64,000 nucleotides of DNA from Streptomyces sp. ISL-98 (GTDB lineage: Bacteria; Actinomycetota; Actinomycetes; Streptomycetales; Streptomycetaceae). A program made the position numbers and the translations under genes. The notes beneath the pieces are model-generated. The model did no database searches. It saw only the letters and a list, made by a program, of their open reading frames with translations, and had not been told where the DNA came from. The stretch spans positions 124,001 to 188,000 of the forward strand of contig NZ_JAGGPB010000006.1 of the NCBI RefSeq assembly GCF_018614055.1, read 5' to 3'. Shown piece by piece: positions 8,128 through 15,875 of the stretch; position 1 is the stretch's first letter, and each line of letters starts with the position of its first letter.

Positions 8128-9768
8128 ATGCCTGCGAAGGAACCCGTCGTACGAACGGGTCCCGCCACCGGGCCGGCCGGTCCTCCGGGGCCGGCCGACC
8201 CTCCCGGCCCGGCCGGCCCTCCCGCGTCGGCCGGTCTGCCGCGTGCCGCGAAGGGCGCCGGGACCACCAGGCCGCCGGGCGCCCTCGTGGTCCCGGCCGC
8301 CGTCGCCGCGGCATTCGCGCTGCTGCCGCTCGGCTACCTCGCGGTCCGCTCGCTGGAGCGCGGCCCCGGATTCGCCTGGGAGGTCGTCGCCAACGAGCGC
8401 ACCGCGCTGCTGCTGGGCCGCAGCCTGGGACTCGCCGCCGTCGTCGTAACGGCCTGTCTGGTGCTGGGAGTTTCGCTGGCCTGGCTGACGGTACGGACCG
8501 CCCTTCCCGGCGCCAGGGCCTGGTCGGTCCTGGTGACCCTGCCGCTGGCCGTGCCCAGCTATGTCGCGGCCTTCGCCTGGCTGTCCGCGTTCCCCGAACT
8601 CGCGGGCTTCACAGGCGCCGCACTCGCGCTGACCCTGGTGAGCTTCCCGTACGTCTACCTGCCGGTGACCGCCGCACTGCGCGGCACCGACCCGGCGCAG
8701 GAGGAAGTGGCCCGCTCGCTCGGCCTCGGGCCGCTGCGGACGTTCCTGCGCGTCACACTCCCGCAGGTCCGCCCCGCGGCCGCCGGGGGTGCGGTGCTCG
8801 TCGCGCTGTACGTGTTCTCCGACTTCGGCGCGGTGTCCCTGATGCGCTACGACACCTTCACCCGGGGCATCTACACGTCCTACCGGGCCAGTTTCGACCG
8901 CACCCCGGCCGCCGCACTGAGCATCGTCCTGGTGGTGATGACCGTGGCCCTGGTCGCCGCAGAGGCACGTACGCGCGGCCGCGCCGGGCACGCCAGGACC
9001 GGCACCGGCACTGCGCGCCCCGCCGCCACGGCGCCGCTGGGGCTGTGGCGGGCACCGGCGCTGGCCTGGTGCGCGGCGGTCACGGCGGTCGCCGTTGTCA
9101 CTCCGCTGGCCACCCTCGGGTACTGGCTGGCCGTCGGCAACTCCGCTACGTGGGACCCCGCGCGGCTCCTCGACATCGCCGGTACGACGCTCGCAGTCGC
9201 CGCCGCGGGCGCCGCGCTCACCACTGCGCTCGCCCTGCCCGTCGGCGTGATCGCCGCCCGCCACCGGGGCCGGCTCGCGCATCTGCTGGAGCAGTCCGCC
9301 TACGCGGGCCACGCCCTGCCGGGCATCACCGTCGCCCTCGCGCTGGTCTTCTTCGCGGTCCGCTACGCCAACCCGCTGTACCAGGAACTGCCGTTGCTGG
9401 TCTGCGCGTACGCCGTGCTCTTCCTGCCCGTCGCGGTGGCGGCCACCCGCGCCGCGGTCCTCCAGGCCCCGCCCGTACTGGAGGACGTCGCCCGCTCCCT
9501 GGGCCGCACCCCGCTGCGGGTCCTGCGTGACGTCACCGTGCCACTCGCCGCGCCTGGCGTCGCGGCGGGGGCCGCTCTGACCTTCGTGGTGTGCATGAAG
9601 GAACTGCCCGCCACTCTCCTGCTGCGCCCCACCGGCATGGACACCCTGGCCACCCGTCTGTGGACCGAGACCGGCACCGGATCGTTCGCGGCCGCCGCCC
9701 CCTATGCCGCGACCCTGATCCTGCTGGCCGCCGTCCCCTCCTACCTCCTCGGGAGGCACCGCACATGA
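8128..9768 (+). CDS. Ferric-iron ABC transporter permease (FbpB-like, duplicated)
   Basis: A 546-aa inner-membrane permease made of two fused transmembrane halves, each with an EAA loop that docks the ATPase (EEVARSLGLGPLRTFLRVTLP and EDVARSLGRTPLRVLRDVTVP). About twelve membrane segments are expected. The first 45 residues are an unusual Pro/Gly/Ala tract (GPAGPPGPADPPGPAGPP) encoded by a GC-rich DNA repeat, not usual in this family. It starts 6 bases after the binding-protein gene, and its stop overlaps the ATPase start (ATGA). Confidence 0.93.
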   Translation: MPAKEPVVRTGPATGPAGPPGPADPPGPAGPPASAGLPRAAKGAGTTRPPGALVVPAAVAAAFALLPLGYLAVRSLERGPGFAWEVVANERTALLLGRSLGLAAVVVTACLVLGVSLAWLTVRTALPGARAWSVLVTLPLAVPSYVAAFAWLSAFPELAGFTGAALALTLVSFPYVYLPVTAALRGTDPAQEEVARSLGLGPLRTFLRVTLPQVRPAAAGGAVLVALYVFSDFGAVSLMRYDTFTRGIYTSYRASFDRTPAAALSIVLVVMTVALVAAEARTRGRAGHARTGTGTARPAATAPLGLWRAPALAWCAAVTAVAVVTPLATLGYWLAVGNSATWDPARLLDIAGTTLAVAAAGAALTTALALPVGVIAARHRGRLAHLLEQSAYAGHALPGITVALALVFFAVRYANPLYQELPLLVCAYAVLFLPVAVAATRAAVLQAPPVLEDVARSLGRTPLRVLRDVTVPLAAPGVAAGAALTFVVCMKELPATLLLRPTGMDTLATRLWTETGTGSFAAAAPYAATLILLAAVPSYLLGRHRT

Positions 9769-10811
9769 CCGATCTGCAGATCGCCGGAGTGTCCAAGGCG
9801 TACGGCCGAGGCCGCCCGGACGAGGCACCCGTACTCGACGGGCTCGATCTCACCGTCCCCAGCGGTGCGTTCGCGGCCGTGCTGGGACCGTCCGGCTGCG
9901 GAAAGACCACGCTGCTGCGCATCATCGCGGGCTTCCTGCGCGCCGACGCGGGCACCGTCACGGTCGGCGGACGCACCCTCGCCGCGCCCGGTACGCATCT
10001 GCCGCCGGAGAGCCGCCGCGTCGGGATCGTCCCGCAAGAGGGCGCGCTCTTCCCGCACTTGAGCGTGGCCCGCAATACCGCCTTCGGCCTGTCGGGGCTC
10101 GACCGCGCCGCACGCCGCAGGCGTACCGAGGAGATGCTGGAACTGGTCGGCCTCGGCGGCTACGGAGACCGCATGCCGCACGAGCTGTCCGGCGGCCAGC
10201 AGCAGCGCATCGCACTCGCCCGGGCCCTGGCACCGGAACCCGCGGTGGTCCTGCTCGACGAGCCGTTCAACGCCCTCGACAGCGCCCTGCGCGCCGGGGT
10301 ACGGGCGGATGTCCGCGCCGCCCTGCGCGCCACCGGCGCCACCGCCCTGCTGGTCACCCACGACCAGCAGGAGGCCCTCTCGACGGCCGACCTCGTCGCA
10401 GTCGTACGGGACGGCAAAGTCGCCCAGTGCGACACTCCCCAGGAGGTCTACCGGCACCCCGCCGACCCGTGGGTGGCCCGCTTCGTCGGCGACGTCGTAC
10501 TTCTGCCCGGCAGCGCCGACGACGGCACGGCCACCACAGCGCTGGGCCGGCTACCCCTCGGCCCTGCGGCCCGGGACGCCGGTGACGGAACCGTTCTACT
10601 GCGGCCCGAGCAGCTGCAACTCACCGATGCGGCAACGGCAGTTCAGGGCACGGTGACCGAGGTGAGCTTCTACGGTCACGACGCCATGGTCACTGTCGAC
10701 GTCGACGGTCTTGCGACGCCGGTGGAAATCCGGGTCGCCGGATTCACCGGCGTACGGCCCGGCCAGCGAACCGGCATCCGCGTGACGGGCGAGGCGACCC
10801 TGCATTCCTGA
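9765..10811 (+). CDS. Ferric-iron ABC transporter ATPase (FbpC-like)
   Basis: Cytoplasmic ATPase that powers the iron importer. Motifs in order: Walker A GPSGCGKTTL, Q-loop VGIVPQEGALFPHL, signature LSGGQQQR, Walker B VVLLDEPFNALDS and the switch THDQQEA. The C-terminal 100 residues look like a TOBE domain, as in FbpC and PotA proteins. The ATG overlaps the permease stop by 4 bases and has GGGAGG upstream. Length 348 aa is typical. It ends the iron operon and converges on the UPF0029 gene. Confidence 0.94.
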   Translation: MTDLQIAGVSKAYGRGRPDEAPVLDGLDLTVPSGAFAAVLGPSGCGKTTLLRIIAGFLRADAGTVTVGGRTLAAPGTHLPPESRRVGIVPQEGALFPHLSVARNTAFGLSGLDRAARRRRTEEMLELVGLGGYGDRMPHELSGGQQQRIALARALAPEPAVVLLDEPFNALDSALRAGVRADVRAALRATGATALLVTHDQQEALSTADLVAVVRDGKVAQCDTPQEVYRHPADPWVARFVGDVVLLPGSADDGTATTALGRLPLGPAARDAGDGTVLLRPEQLQLTDAATAVQGTVTEVSFYGHDAMVTVDVDGLATPVEIRVAGFTGVRPGQRTGIRVTGEATLHS

Positions 10812-10851
10812 GCCGGCATTCCTGAGTGGCGGCCCAGCGTTCCGGAGCGCC

Positions 10852-11478
10852 TCAGGCGTCGCCGTACGCCTCTCCGCCCACCTCGAACCCCGCCGTGCCC
10901 GCCGTCGCGTCGGCGAGCCAGGCCCGGAAGGGTTCGACGTCCGCCTCCGGCAGACCGACCTCGATCGTGACCGCCTCGGCGTACCGCACATCGCGCACCG
11001 CCCGCCCGGTCGCCCGCAGGTCGTTCTCCAGCTTTCCGGCCCGCTGGTGGTCGACGGTGACCGTGGCGAGCCGGAAGCGCTGCCTCGTGATCGTGCCGAT
11101 CTCGTCCAGGGCTTCGCCGACCACGCCGCCGTACGCCCTGATCAGACCGCCCGCGCCGAGCTTCACACCGCCGTAGTAGCGGGTGACGACGGCGACGGTG
11201 TACCGCACCTCGCGGCGCATCAGCATCTGGAGCATCGGTACACCGGCCGTGCCGCCCGGCTCGCCGTCGTCACTCGCCTTCTGTACGGAGGCGTCCGCGC
11301 CGATGACGTACGCGAAGCAGTTGTGCGAGGCCGTCGGGTGTTCCTTGCGGATGCGCGCGATGAAGTCCTGCGCCTCACGTTCGGTGGCGGCGGGCGCGAG
11401 CGCGCAGAGGAACCGCGACCTGTTGATCTCGGCTTCGTGCACGCCCGCGTGGGCGACGGTCCGGTACTGCTCCTGCAT
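10852..11478 (-). CDS. UPF0029/IMPACT (YigZ) family protein
   Basis: 208-aa member of the YigZ/IMPACT family, identified by the strongly conserved RYYGGVKLGAGGLIRAYGG and by DDGEPGGTAGVPML. Eukaryotic IMPACT interferes with Gcn2 activation; the bacterial role is unclear. I take the ATG at 11478 (MQEQYRTVAHAG) as start; the open frame extends to 11580 but that portion is made of a large inverted repeat and is unlikely to be coding. Convergent with the iron ABC operon. Confidence 0.9.
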   Translation of the reverse strand: MQEQYRTVAHAGVHEAEINRSRFLCALAPAATEREAQDFIARIRKEHPTASHNCFAYVIGADASVQKASDDGEPGGTAGVPMLQMLMRREVRYTVAVVTRYYGGVKLGAGGLIRAYGGVVGEALDEIGTITRQRFRLATVTVDHQRAGKLENDLRATGRAVRDVRYAEAVTIEVGLPEADVEPFRAWLADATAGTAGFEVGGEAYGDA

Positions 11479-11526
11479 TCGGCCCACCCTATGCGGCGGC
11501 CGGAGGGGACGCGTCGGGCGCCTAGT

Positions 11527-11576
11527 GGGTGTCCGGTCGATCTCCGTGGGACGCCGCGGAGATCGACCGGACACCC
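11527..11576. terminator. Perfect 20-bp inverted repeat, terminator-like
   Basis: Arms 11527-11546 and 11557-11576 are perfectly complementary over 20 bp with a 10-base loop. It lies between the end of the DoxX gene and the start of the UPF0029 gene, both on the minus strand, so it should end DoxX transcription. There is no clear U-tract, as is common in Streptomyces. Confidence 0.8.
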
Positions 11577-11589
11577 CCAAGGGGGCCGG

Positions 11590-12141
11590 CTACTTCTTGA
11601 GCAGCAGGGCGGCGGCCGCGAGCACCAGGCCGAGCGCCACGGCGGCGACTCCGTACGCGAGACGGTGGGTGCGCAGGCCGGGCAGGAAGCGGTCGACGGC
11701 GTACCGGCCGGGGCCGGTGAGCGCGAGGGCGGCCGATGCGGCCGTGAGGAGCAGTACGTACTCGACGCCCTTGGGGGCGAAGAAACCGCCGCTCCAGTGC
11801 ATGGCGAGGGCGTTGACCATGGTGCCGACGATGGCCGCGCCCGCCAGCGGGGTGAGCAGGCCAATGACGAGCCCGAGGCCGCCGAGAGTCTCGGTGAGGC
11901 CTGCGACGGCGGCCATCACCTCGCCCGCCGGGTAGCCGCTCGCGGTGAAGAACATCCCTGTGCCTTCGATACCGCCGCCGCCGAACCAGCCGAAGAGCTT
12001 CTGCGAACCGTGTGCGGCCATGGTCAGGCCGAGCGCGATACGGAGTACGAGCAGACCGGCGTCATAGCCGTGAAGTGAGGGGGTGGGGCGGTCGGTTCCG
12101 GCGGTTACGGGGGCGCCGAGGGTACTGGTGGGGGGAGTCAT
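11590..12141 (-). CDS. DoxX family membrane protein
   Basis: 183-aa membrane protein with four expected membrane helices. The family signature is LLVLRIALGLTMAAHGSQKLFGWFGG, followed by GMFFTASGYP and LGGLGLVIGLLTPLAGAAIVGTM. DoxX-like proteins are linked to oxidative or thiol stress and quinone chemistry, with no settled activity. I chose the ATG at 12141 because AGGAGAGA lies about 8 bases upstream. An ATG at 12180 is possible. A palindrome next to the predicted transcription start suggests repression by a MarR-type protein, but no such regulator gene is adjacent. Confidence 0.9.
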   Translation of the reverse strand: MTPPTSTLGAPVTAGTDRPTPSLHGYDAGLLVLRIALGLTMAAHGSQKLFGWFGGGGIEGTGMFFTASGYPAGEVMAAVAGLTETLGGLGLVIGLLTPLAGAAIVGTMVNALAMHWSGGFFAPKGVEYVLLLTAASAALALTGPGRYAVDRFLPGLRTHRLAYGVAAVALGLVLAAAALLLKK

Positions 12142-12181
12142 CTGGTGGGCTCTCTCCTGTGTCGGATGCTTGTTCAGCATT

Positions 12182-12232
12182 ACTTGAAACTTCAAGTCAC
12201 CAGACGATACACAGCCGTACAACCTTGAACAA
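12182..12232 (-). promoter_or_regulatory. Promoter and palindromic operator of the DoxX gene
   Basis: On the minus strand, TTGTTC (12232-12227) is followed after 17 bases by TATCGT (12209-12204), a plausible -35/-10 pair. Next comes ACTTGAA-GT-TTCAAGT (12197-12182), perfect 7-bp arms around 2 bases, exactly where transcription should start. This geometry fits a repressor site of the MarR class. Identity of the repressor is unknown. Confidence 0.6.
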
Positions 12233-12239
12233 CTGCGCC

Positions 12240-12622
12240 TCGATGGGCGCACAGACGGAGGCCGAGGCCGCAGGCATCGATCTCACCGTCACCTATGCGC
12301 AGAACGATGCGTCCCAGCAGGCCAACCCGTACCCGGGGATCAAGGTCGTCGCCACGCAGCCCGCCGGCTTCGACCGCGCGGCCAAGGCGCTCGGCGGCAA
12401 GGCGGGCAAGTCCGTGGCCGTGGTCGGCTTCGACGGAACTCCGACGGCCTCAAGGGGGTTGAGACGGGCACGCTCTACGCTTCCGTGGCCCAGCAGCCCA
12501 AGGAGCTCGGCAGGACAGCCGTCCGGAACGCGGTGAAGGCCGCGCAGGGCAAGAAGGTCGAGAGCATGGTGAAGGTGCCGGTCAAGGTCGTGACCAAGAA
12601 GAATGTCTCCGGCTTCTCCTGA
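12240..12622 (+). pseudogene. rbsB: Degenerate ribose ABC transporter binding protein
   Basis: Remnant of a sugar-binding protein. Recognisable pieces occur in the order of a ribose-binding protein: GAQTEAEAAGIDLTVTYAQN, then GIKVVATQPAGFDRA, then ALGGKAGKSVAVVGFDGTP, then in another frame GTLYASVAQQPKELG and a C-terminus VKVVTKKNVSGFS. The signal peptide and first part are missing, at least two internal segments are deleted, and a frameshift follows FDGT near 12440. It cannot make a working protein. It directly precedes rbsK, so a ribose uptake operon has decayed here. Confidence 0.85.
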
Positions 12623-12664
12623 CTTCACCTGACTTCTTCTGCGTACCGAAAGTAGGAAACAGGG

Positions 12665-13570
12665 ATGCACAGCTACGACCTGCTGGTCGTCGGGTCGGCC
12701 AATGCCGACCTCGTGATCGGCGTCGAGCGACGCCCCGCGCCCGGCGAGACCGTGCTCGGCTCCGACCTGACCGTCCACCCCGGCGGCAAAGGAGCCAACC
12801 AGGCGGCCGCCGCCGCGCGTCTTGGCGCCAGTACGGCCCTGCTCGCCCGGGTCGGCGACGACGCCCACGGGCAGCTGCTCCTGGAGGCGCAGCGCGCGGC
12901 CGGGGTGGACACGGGCGGCGTACTCGTCGGCGGGGCGCCGACCGGGGTCGCGCTGATCACCGTGGACCCGTCGGGCGACAACAGCATCGTGGTCTCCCCC
13001 GGCGCCAATGCCCGGCTGACCCCCGACGACATCCGTGCGGCCGGGAGCCTGCTCGCGCTGGCCCGGGTCGTCTCGGCGCAGCTGGAGGTCCCCCTGGACA
13101 CGGTCGCGGAGGTGGTACGCACGCTGCCGGCCGGCACCCGCTTCGTACTGAACCCCTCGCCGCCGGCGCCGCTGCCGTCGGGAGTGCTCGCGGCCTGCGA
13201 TCCGTTGGTCCTGAACGAGCACGAGGCGCGGTTCATCCTCGGGGATTCGGCCGGGGAGGCTCCGGAGGACTGGGCGCGGGGACTGCTCGCCCTCGGTCCG
13301 CGATCGGTGGTGGTGACGCTGGGTGCGGCGGGCGCGCTGGTCGCCGACGGCCGTACGGACGCGCTCGTGCGGGTACCGAGCCCGAAGGTCGAAGCCGTGG
13401 ACACGACCGGGGCCGGTGACGCGTTCACCGCCGCCTTGGCCTGGCGGCTCGGCCTGGGCGAGGACCTCGCGGCGGCGGCCGCGTTCGCCGTGCGGGTGGG
13501 AGCAGCCGCCGTCACCAGGGCGGGTGCGCAGGAGTCCTTCCCCACGGCGGAGGAGGTCTCCGCCCCGTGA
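12665..13570 (+). CDS. rbsK: Ribokinase
   Basis: PfkB-family kinase that phosphorylates ribose to ribose-5-phosphate. The N-terminal signature VVGSANADLVIGVERRPAPG, the substrate-loop HPGGKGANQAAAAARLG and the C-terminal DTTGAGDAFTAALAWRLG with its catalytic Asp are all intact. Length 301 aa is usual. AGGAAACAGGG precedes the ATG. The stop overlaps the GTG of the broken rbsD (GTGA). It is the only intact member of the ribose locus; permease and ATPase genes are absent. It may serve other sugars or internal ribose from nucleosides. Confidence 0.93.
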   Translation: MHSYDLLVVGSANADLVIGVERRPAPGETVLGSDLTVHPGGKGANQAAAAARLGASTALLARVGDDAHGQLLLEAQRAAGVDTGGVLVGGAPTGVALITVDPSGDNSIVVSPGANARLTPDDIRAAGSLLALARVVSAQLEVPLDTVAEVVRTLPAGTRFVLNPSPPAPLPSGVLAACDPLVLNEHEARFILGDSAGEAPEDWARGLLALGPRSVVVTLGAAGALVADGRTDALVRVPSPKVEAVDTTGAGDAFTAALAWRLGLGEDLAAAAAFAVRVGAAAVTRAGAQESFPTAEEVSAP

Positions 13571-13954
13571 AGAAGGCCGGCATCCTGAACCGCCATCTGT
13601 CCGGTGCGCTGGCGGAGTTGGGCCACGGGGACGGGGTCCTGGTCTGCGATGCGGGCATGCCGATTCCGGCGGGCCCGGGTCGTCGATCTGGCCTTCCGGG
13701 CCGGTGTCCCGTCGTTCGCCGAGGTCTTCGACGGGCTGCTGGCGGAGCTGGTCGTGGAGGGCCTGACGGTTGCACGCGAGGCGCGGGAGGCGAACCCGGC
13801 GGTGGCATGGCTGCTGGGCGGCCGCTTCGCGGATCTTGAACTGGTGTCGCGCGAGGAGCTCAAGGTGCGGTGCGGTGGGGCGCGGTTGGCGGTGCGGACG
13901 GGGGAGGCGCAGCCGAACGCCAATGTACTGCTGCGGTGCGGGGTCTTTTTCTAG
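13567..13954 (+). pseudogene. rbsD: Frameshifted D-ribose pyranase
   Basis: The first frame begins MKKAGILNRHLSGALAELG and reaches CDAGMPIPAG, the conserved RbsD N-terminus. The rest, RVVDLAFRAGVPSFAEVFDG through ANVLLRCGVFF, continues in a different frame from about 13677. Joining the frames gives a nearly normal pyranase of about 129 residues, so one small indel in a run of G and C near 13672-13680 broke it. A sequencing error is possible, but the neighbouring rbsB wreck favours true decay. Confidence 0.85.
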
Positions 13955-13972
13955 GGCGGGGGACTCCTCCTC

Positions 13973-14036
13973 GGTCTGGGGCGGAGCCTCCACGCGGCGG
14001 CAGCCGCAAAGTGTCACAGCCGGGAAGGGGCGGGGA
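13973..14036. repeat. Dispersed intergenic repeat, copy 1
   Basis: Contains the run GGTCTGGGGCGGAGCC, then GCGGCGGCAGCCGCAAA and GCCGGGAAGGGGCGGG. A near-identical copy is found at 38584-38645. Both copies lie just downstream of plus-strand genes. The internal GCGGC/GCCGC pair can form a hairpin, so it may act as a terminator or processing element. Confidence 0.8.
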
Positions 14037-14163
14037 GGGGAAGGGAGGGGAAGCGCCGCAGGCAACCCGCACCGCACAGTGCCCCACCCGCGCCCTCTCC
14101 CCCACGGGAATCCGCCGCGCAGGCCATGCGTTGTAAAACCCAACGACACGCTGGAGGCCGTAC

Positions 14164-14571
14164 ATGCATGGCGACCCCGCCACCATCCGCAAGATCCTCA
14201 CCGAGCTCGGCGACACGTGGGCCGTCGTCGGCCTCTCCTCCAACCAGAGCCGCGCAGCGTACGGCGTAGCAGACGTACTGCAGCGTTACGGCAAGCGGAT
14301 CGTCCCCGTGCATCCCAGCGCCGAGACGGTGCACGGCGAGCAGGGCTATCCGTCGCTCGACGCCATCCCGTTCGACGTCGACGTCGTGGACGTCTTCGTG
14401 AACAGCCGCCTCGCGGGCCCCGTCGCCGACGAGGCCGCCGCGATCGGCGCCAAGGCCATCTGGTTCCAGCTGGGCGTGATCGACGACAAGGCGTACGACC
14501 GCACCCGCGCGGCCGGCCTCGACATGGTCATGGACCGCTGCCCCGCAATCGAGATCCCCCGGCTGCACTGA
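14164..14571 (+). CDS. CoA-binding domain protein (YccU-like)
   Basis: 135-aa single-domain Rossmann-fold protein of the CoA-binding family. WAVVGLSSNQSRAAYGVADVLQRYG and IVPVHPSAETVHGEQGYPSL match the family closely, as do VDVVDVFVNSRLAGPVADEA and IWFQLGVID. Stand-alone members are common and poorly characterised; they probably bind a nucleotide or CoA. It stands alone here, downstream of the dispersed repeat and convergent with the YbaK-like gene. Confidence 0.9.
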   Translation: MHGDPATIRKILTELGDTWAVVGLSSNQSRAAYGVADVLQRYGKRIVPVHPSAETVHGEQGYPSLDAIPFDVDVVDVFVNSRLAGPVADEAAAIGAKAIWFQLGVIDDKAYDRTRAAGLDMVMDRCPAIEIPRLH

Positions 14572-14610
14572 CGGACGTCAAATGCACGTCAGATGCACGT
14601 GAGAAACGCG

Positions 14611-15165
14611 TCAGACGCCCAGCCCGTCGATCACCACCGCACCCGGCAGCCCCCCGAACACCTTGCCCGGCACGATGAGCTTGCCCCGGCGGCGGCCGCT
14701 GCCGACCAGTACCCATTCGACGTCGACGACGGCGGAGTCCACCAGCAGCGGCCAGCCGGCCGGCAGACCGATCGGCGTGATGCCGCCGTACTCCATGCCT
14801 GTCTCGCCGACAGCCGTGTCCATCGGCGCGAACGACGCCTTGCGCGCGCCGAGTTGCTTGCGGACCGCGCCGTTGACGTCGACGCGCGTACGGGAAAGGA
14901 CCAGGCAGGCGGCCAGGGAGCTCTCGCCTCCCCTCTTGCCCGCGACGACCACACAGTTCGCCGACGCGTCGAGGAGCTCGGGGCCGTAATGCTCGACGAA
15001 GGCCGCTGTGTCGGCGATCTCGGGGTCGGTGTCGACGTAGATCAGCTGCTCGGCGGGTACGTCGTGGCTCCATCCGCGCACGGCGTCCGCGACAGGCGCG
15101 GTCAGCAGGTCGAGGCAGTCGGGGGCGGGCCTGGCATCGTCGAAGTTTCCGAGTGGAGCGCGCAT
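14611..15165 (-). CDS. YbaK/EbsC family aminoacyl-tRNA deacylase-like protein
   Basis: 184-aa protein with the YbaK/ProRS-editing fold. The key region is CVVVAGKRGGESSLAACLV with the conserved lysine, followed by KASFAPMDTAVGETGMEYGGITPIGLP. The GGITPIGLP loop is diagnostic. Family members hydrolyse mischarged tRNAs such as Cys- or Ala-tRNA(Pro), but the exact substrate of this branch is not known. TAACGT sits 6 bases before the ATG on the minus strand, suggesting a leaderless message. Confidence 0.85.
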   Translation of the reverse strand: MRAPLGNFDDARPAPDCLDLLTAPVADAVRGWSHDVPAEQLIYVDTDPEIADTAAFVEHYGPELLDASANCVVVAGKRGGESSLAACLVLSRTRVDVNGAVRKQLGARKASFAPMDTAVGETGMEYGGITPIGLPAGWPLLVDSAVVDVEWVLVGSGRRRGKLIVPGKVFGGLPGAVVIDGLGV

Positions 15166-15208
15166 GCTCGCACGTTAACAGTCGCCCCCGCAGGCCGGTT
15201 TGGCCGTC

Positions 15209-15781
15209 TCAGCGCACTGGCGGGATGGACACCGCCATCGTCATCTCGACCGTCTCCGACCCGTCGTTGCGGTACGCGTGCGGGACGTTCGCCTCGAATG
15301 TCGCCGAGCTCCCCGCCGGCACGGAGTGCGGCTCGCCGTCGACCACGAGGGTGAGCTCGCCCGCGGTGACATGGAGCAGCTCGGTCGTGCCGTCCGGGTG
15401 CGCGTCGGAGGAGCTCACGTCGCCCGGCATCAGCCGCCAGGCCCACAGTTCGAGCGGGCCGCCCGTCTCCGTGCCGACCAGCAGCGTGGTGTAGCTGCCG
15501 GCCTCGGTGGACCACATGCGGACCGCCTGCTCCGGCGGTACGAGCCTGACCTGCTTGCCCTGCTCGTAGTCGAGGAGCGTGGTGATGCTGACGCCCAGCG
15601 CGTCGGCGAGCTTCACCGTGGTGCCGACGCTCGGGTTCGTACGCGCCTGCTCGATCTGGATGATCATGCCGCGGCTGACGCCCGCGCGGGCGGCCAGAGC
15701 GTCCAGCGTGAATCCCCGCTCGCCCCGCCAGCGCTTGAGGTTGCGGGCGAGCGACTGCGTGAGCTGGTCGAGGTCCGACAC
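15209..15781 (-). CDS. XRE-cupin transcriptional regulator
   Basis: 190-aa regulator: an N-terminal Cro/CI helix-turn-helix (LKRWRGERGFTLDALAARAGVSRGMI, then IEQARTNPSVGTTVKLADALG) followed by a cupin sensor domain (TTELLHVTAGELTLVVDGEPHSVPAGS and VPHAYRN). I take the GTG at 15781 (MSDLDQLTQSLARN) as start, with GGA 6 bases upstream; a TTG at 15814 is the outer limit. It is divergent from an EamA-type exporter, and a palindrome between the two is its likely operator. The ligand is unknown, perhaps an amino acid or other small metabolite. Confidence 0.9.
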   Translation of the reverse strand: MSDLDQLTQSLARNLKRWRGERGFTLDALAARAGVSRGMIIQIEQARTNPSVGTTVKLADALGVSITTLLDYEQGKQVRLVPPEQAVRMWSTEAGSYTTLLVGTETGGPLELWAWRLMPGDVSSSDAHPDGTTELLHVTAGELTLVVDGEPHSVPAGSSATFEANVPHAYRNDGSETVEMTMAVSIPPVR

Positions 15782-15807
15782 ATTCCGTCCAATATTTTGA
15801 ATGGTAG

Positions 15808-15825
15808 AGTGCAATGCAGTGCACT
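15808..15825. promoter_or_regulatory. Palindrome between XRE-cupin regulator and exporter
   Basis: AGTGCA-ATGCAG-TGCACT: perfect 6-bp arms around 6 bases, lying 27 bases before the regulator start and 50 bases before the exporter start. It is a good candidate for the regulator's own operator controlling both genes. Confidence 0.5.
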
Positions 15826-15875
15826 ACGGTCTGGTGTACCAAACCGTTCACCACACTGTACTGCGAGGCACCGTC

